Source of the DNA: Psoroptes ovis
Taxonomy: Eukaryota; Arthropoda; Arachnida; Sarcoptiformes; Psoroptidae
DNA: 64,000 nt
NCBI GenBank assembly: GCA_002943765.1
Contig: PQWQ01000008.1
Span: 1,054,001 to 1,118,000, forward strand
Direction of reading: 5' to 3'
The position numbers and the translations under genes are program-made. Below the pieces are notes generated by a model, which saw nothing but the letters and a program-made list of their open reading frames with translations, ran no database searches and was not told the origin of the DNA. Position 1 is the first letter of the stretch. Each line of letters opens with the position of its first letter. This document shows positions 59,491 to 64,000 of the stretch, piece after piece.

Positions 59491-59792
59491 TCGAATATTT
59501 CATTCAATCAATGAATGAATCAATGTAATTCTTATTTAATCATCATAATGGCTTGAATCAAAATCAAACGAAATCAATGAATTCAATGATTGAATGACAT
59601 CAATGTAATCGAATGAAATCAATGACCATGTATTTGTCTCTATTGTATCTCATCATATTTTCGGGAAATTTAATTCGGAAAATTCATAGAATTCTTTCGA
59701 ATTGAATTATCAATCAAATTAATACGAAAAAAAAATTTTCGGATCATCGGATCTGGTCGGATTCGAATGATTTCGAAAATGTTTCACATATA

Positions 59793-59872
59793 TTAGGTTG
59801 TCCCATAAGTTCTTGCCGTCTTTTCAATTGTTTTTCATTTGAAAAACGGCAAGTACTTATGGTACAACCCAA
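59793..59872. mobile_element. Family B palindromic element with TA duplication
   Basis: TTAGGTTGTCCCATAAGTTC ... GTACTTATGGTACAACCCAA, TA at 59791-59792 and 59873-59874. 80 bp. It shares the right-end variant GGTACAACCCAA with the copy at 57128, suggesting common descent. Confidence 0.93.
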
Positions 59873-60104
59873 TAGAATTACGAACTGAAGAATCAAAGCC
59901 GCCAGAATCGAACCATATGTCATTCATTGATAGCAGTGTTTCTGATGATTTACTTTGATTTTGGAGTGATTCTCTCCCTGCTCTGGAATTGTTTAATTAT
60001 CATTCATTCATTTGAAAATGAATGTTCGAAATTGTCCATTGAAAATGTATCAAAACAAACATTCAATGAATGAATAGAACATTTTACAAAAGCTGAGATT
60101 TTCT

Positions 60105-60195
60105 TTGGTTGTCCGAAAAGTTCTTGCCGGTCGAATGCATTGGTTTTAATGGTGATCAAACGGAAAAATCCGCCTTAACTTTTCGGACAGCTTAA
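60105..60195. mobile_element. Family A element
   Basis: TTGGTTGTCCGAAAAGTTCT ... CTTAACTTTTCGGACAGCTTAA followed by TA. 91 bp. Confidence 0.78.
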
Positions 60196-60615
60196 TACAT
60201 ACGAATGATACACGAATTCAATGTACAAATTGAAAAACATTCGATTTCAAAGCATCATTCGATGCATCATTTTGTGGACATGAATAAACAAACATATTTT
60301 GACAACAATTTTGGACATTTGAATTAGTAGGGAAGATTTCATTCAATTATAATTTGCAGGAGGGAAATTTCCCGAAAAACAGAAATTTTCCGAAAACAAA
60401 ATTTCCAAATTTGGAATTTTTGAATTGAATATAACGGAATTCAATTGAATCCGATTCAATTGAATTCAACATTCAAACAGAATCACCAGAATTTGAAACG
60501 CATTCATAAACATTGTGATTACGTTTTATCCGTGAATGTGAATGAGAATTCAATTTCATTTCTTTGTATTCGTGTATCGGTGTGTTTGTGTTAGGTCCAT
60601 GTGCATCATGTATTT

Positions 60616-60638
60616 GTTTATTTATTTATTTATTTATA
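60616..60638. repeat. TTTA tetranucleotide repeat
   Basis: About five to six tandem TTTA units. Confidence 0.85.
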
Positions 60639-60724
60639 TTTGGCTAAAAATACCAAATTACCAGTCAAACAAACAAACACAAAGTGAATTTTCACAATTG
60701 GAAATGAGAGATGAATTGAAATCG

Positions 60725-60812
60725 TAGGTTGTCCGTAAAGTTTCAGCTGGTGAAACCCATACAAATCAACGGACAATTAATGGATTTCATCCGACAAAAC
60801 TATTCGAACAAC
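60725..60812. mobile_element. Family A element, right arm decayed
   Basis: Left AGGTTGTCCGTAAAGTTTCA is clear. The right arm is probably GACAAAACTATTCGAACAAC near 60792-60811. Confidence 0.5.
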
Positions 60813-63398
60813 GACAAAATATTGTCAATTGGTCGAATTGAAAGCTCTGTGAATTCATTCACACTATTCAGTCATATTCACAGAAATATGACTGAATCGT
60901 TTTCGATTTGTGAATTGAATTTGGAAAATTCACAAAATTTTCGAAATGGTCAAATGTCATTATGGCAGTCGCCCTCCCCCCTTATAGCGGTGTGTTCATG
61001 TTTCAAGTCAATTGTACTTGAATCAACATGAATCATAAATGAATGAAAATGGTCCATGTCCATGAAATATGTCCATATCTGGTCGTGCAATATGGTCACT
61101 ATTTACATATGTTTGACACTGTTTGAAGAGGTGAAAAAATGGCCAGCATCTTCGGGGGTCGACAAGGGACAGGAAACAATCCGGCATCATCCAAATATTC
61201 CAGGACAAAATTTCGGTAGACAATATTCTGATGAATTTCTTTAAATTTCTTAGGTTTTTTTCCTTCAAAAATCAATCAAAAGTCAATGCAGTTCTGGTTT
61301 TTCCGATGACGAATCAATCATCTTCCGTCGGACCATTCGGAAAATTCGGGTTCGGATTCTCCAAGCCTGATTGAATCCTGTCCATGACACTTATTGCGAA
61401 TAAATCCCGTAGTCTTTGTGTGCGGGGCAAAAATATCTCAAATATTTCAATATTTTTACACTGAAATAAATCAAATCTGATGGCGCTTGTAATGTGAAGA
61501 TAAATTAACCAATATTATTATTATTAACATTATTATAAATTGCATAAATCCATTAATATGATTAAAAATGAGATTCAAATCAAATTGAATATGTATGATC
61601 GATTGTAATTGATATCCATGTTCCCCCCCTTGGTGACTCCCCTAACAATTTTCAATTTGCCAAGCCTCAACTCATGTATCATTTCTCAGCCTCGAATTTT
61701 ATCCACGTTTACCCGCTCTGGCTTCTTGTGATGCTAATTTTATGTTCCACCACTGTGGAAAGCGAGAAATTTGCTCGGAAAAATTTGCAATTTGCCAGTA
61801 GGAATGGATTCCCGGATCATCGATTTCGAAGTTTTGCCAAGTTTTATGGTTTTAGTACGTGTTACACGTGATTTGTGAATATGCACACACATGCACACAC
61901 ATTTATTACCCATATTTTATGATTATCATTATTATTGGTTGGTGAATATTCATTTTGGATGAATTTTAAAATTTTGCCCCTTCACCCTCCCTCCAAAACA
62001 CTTTTTACCCCCCCTTCCCTGAGAATTTTCGAAGGAACATTATTTTCGGGGAATTTTCCGTGGAAAAATTCTGATAAAAATTCCGGGAAATTTTCCCAAA
62101 AATTACCCGAATATACAAAGTCTGGAGAATGATCCCTGGTGCTGGTCATTGACGATTGATGGTCAGTGGTCACTGGTCACTGGCTGGGTCATCTGAATTC
62201 CATTAAGTCATTGATTAATTGTTTTTTTTTTGAAATCAAAGTGTTTCAAAATAATTAATCAATTTTCAAATCAAGAACAACTGGTCATTCGGTCATCGAT
62301 TCTCTCAAAGAGGTCATCTTATTAGTTGTGACCTCAAATAATTTTGGTTGAAAAGGTCATTAATTACACATTACTTAATGTTCATTCATTTGTCAATGAT
62401 TATTAGCCTTTCAAAACTCTTTCAAAGGTTATACTTTTACATAGTAACCTCTCTGAGAGCTTGGGTGAATCGATTTTCGGAATTCTTTGAATGTTCAAAT
62501 GATGAAATCATGATTCACACACACAAAATTATCATTCACAAAGAGTGTGACGAATCAATGATAATTAAACATAATTAATTATAATCAATTCACCCCAATC
62601 GAATGTTTTCGACGGTCCACAATGAAAGAAAAATTGTCTTAATTTCCTGTGACTCTGGCTATGTTTGATCAACAAAATTTTGGCCAGCAAAATTGATCAA
62701 GAATTTCAAATCTTTGAAATCGAATATATGAATGGCCCCATGAAGTGGAATATTCCAACAGCGAAATAAATTTAAAATAGAAATGATCCAAGACTTTTAA
62801 ACTTTCGGACACACAAAACGCCAAGGGTATAAGGTTTGCCCCTTAGCAATTCTCGTGCTGGGTTTTGTGTGGCTCCCAGGAGCCACGGACTAGTAGACTT
62901 GCGCCCATGACCGGTGAGAAAGAGAGGGTAAGTGGCTGGCACCCGTAGCCAATCAGATTATCTTCTTCGAAACAGACAAATTCCTGGCTCGAAGATTGAT
63001 GGCGCCATCCGTATATGACGGCTGTCAATGATCTTTGAAAAATTTTAAAATTTATAATCGAAATGGCTTAAATTGATTGTCATTCGATTAATTACAATTA
63101 AAATTTCAATCAATCAATCAGTCTCAGTCGATCAGCAGAAAATTGATTAAATTGATTTTTACCCCTTTGAAAAGGTGCCCACCAGTGATCAGTGATATCT
63201 CGTAACCATCCTGGCTCATTGTTCACAAAGTTTGTGAACAATGTCATATGGCGTCATTACCTCTTACTCATTACCCATTACCAATAACACACATTTTACT
63301 TGTCATTGAAAATCTATTCACCTGTCAGTCACTTACCTTTCGGGAAAGTTTCGATAAGAAAAAAATAAGAAAAAAAAAATCGATTAATAATTTTCCGA
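60813..63398. other. Gene-free DNA
   Basis: AT-rich, with GGGAAATTTTCC words at 62030-62110, a pyrimidine-rich patch at 61975-62015, and the GC-richer island at 62820-63020. Short frames show no domain. Confidence 0.45.
62820..63020. other. GC-richer island with two perfect palindromes
   Basis: GTGGCTCC-CA-GGAGCCAC (about 62868-62886) and GATGGCGCCATC (62998-63009) lie in a 200-bp stretch richer in G+C than its surroundings. It also holds a donor-like GAGGGTAAGT (about 62925). No coding domain recognised; may be a decayed repeat. Confidence 0.4.
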
Positions 63399-63478
63399 GG
63401 GGTCGTCCAAAAAGTTTGTACGGTTAAAATACCGCTTGGAATATCTAAAAATTGGTCCAGAACTTTTCGGACATCCCT
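63399..63478. mobile_element. Family A element
   Basis: GGGGTCGTCCAAAAAGTTTG ... CAGAACTTTTCGGACATCCC. 80 bp, with mismatches in the left arm. Confidence 0.72.
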
Positions 63479-64000
63479 TCAGAATGAATCAAGTTCAATT
63501 CAATTCGAATCAATTTACCAACGATGATCAGGTGGTCTCGTTTCTGTTGGTGATGGTTGAATAATTTTCATAATTTCCCCCCCCCACCACCACCACCGAT
63601 AACAGTATTTGTAAATGGTACCATTTATATTCCATCAATTCGTAGCTGTCACTGATCGATGACAAGTTGACACATTAGTTCAATTATCAATCAAAATCCT
63701 CCCATGTGTGTTTCAGAACACAAAACAACCAAAACAATCACCAGAACAATCACCGAATGTATTCGGAGAAAAATTGCCATAAATCACCTTTCATCGATCA
63801 CCAATCACCTTAAAAAAGGTTCAATCAACTTGATCAACGTCTTTGGATGATTCGATTTTTGATGATCTTCGGGTGTAAATTCGGACAAATTTTCAGGGCG
63901 AATTTGTCAATGATTTGGCCACTTTCACGGTGGCCACCTTCCACGGGCACCTTACAGGGTCCATCCTTGTTCTGGACTCATCTTCACATCTCGGGATTCT
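63479..64000. other. Gene-free right edge
   Basis: Poly-C followed by (CAC)n at 63579-63596 and a GC-richer last 60 bp. Nothing further recognised. A gene could begin beyond the edge. Confidence 0.5.

Noticed and set aside
60729..61031. 100-codon plus-strand frame
   Set aside because: Begins inside a decayed family A element and shows no domain.
1174..63478. CRISPR-like array from recurring hairpins
   Set aside because: Spacing is irregular (hundreds to thousands of bases), units carry TA flanks, and the genome is eukaryotic.

Overview
This window is AT-rich eukaryotic DNA (roughly 70% A+T by eye) with one convincing protein-coding gene and a very dense population of short inverted-repeat elements. 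The intron-bearing gene, the AT-rich composition full of ATGA/TCAT and GAT/ATC runs, the Ser/Asn/Gln-rich insertions in the protein and the mariner-like repeats suggest an arthropod. My best guess is an acariform (astigmatid) mite of the dust-mite/scab-mite type. That is inference from style, not proof.

Layout. 1-4.2 kb is non-coding with five short hairpin elements and one hAT-like repeat. 4606-5937 (minus strand) is a two-exon gene for a mitochondrial dicarboxylate carrier (SLC25A10 family): a 23-codon first exon, a 177-bp intron and a long second exon, 384 aa in all. No hairpin elements lie within about 0.4 kb on its 3' side or 2.7 kb on its 5' side. From 6 kb to the right edge I see no other complete gene. 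Two weak exon candidates are recorded: 54913-55102 (+), a possible terminal exon with a clear polypyrimidine/AG acceptor and a membrane-like segment, and 58803-59042, a GC-rich island open on both strands.

The rest is dominated by repeats. I count 50 elements of about 70-95 bp whose ends match TTRGGTTGTCC and its reverse complement, about one per 1.3 kb. Many are flanked by TA dinucleotides, as expected for Tc1/mariner insertions. Seven are near-perfect ~81-bp palindromes (here called family B, ends TTAGGTTGTCCCATAAGTTC). Forty-three (family A, ends TTAGGTTGTCCGAAAAGTT) keep the ends but have many different cores. A subset (A1) shares one asymmetric core and is concentrated at 8.7-12.7 kb. 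Other small families are: C (four inverted repeats of TACCAGTATGAAATGAGCG, in two opposite polarities), D (four hAT-like repeats starting CAGTGNTTCTCAAC), E (five same-strand GC-rich hairpins of the form GCCCGAG-loop-CTCGGGC), F (a GTCGACAGG-ended repeat) and H (a 139-bp inverted repeat that contains an E hairpin).

Nothing indicates a multi-gene pathway or operon. No tRNA, rRNA or CRISPR array was recognised. The interest lies in the hairpin population: its density, the matching of the two arms within each copy while cores change between copies, and the unexplained E family.
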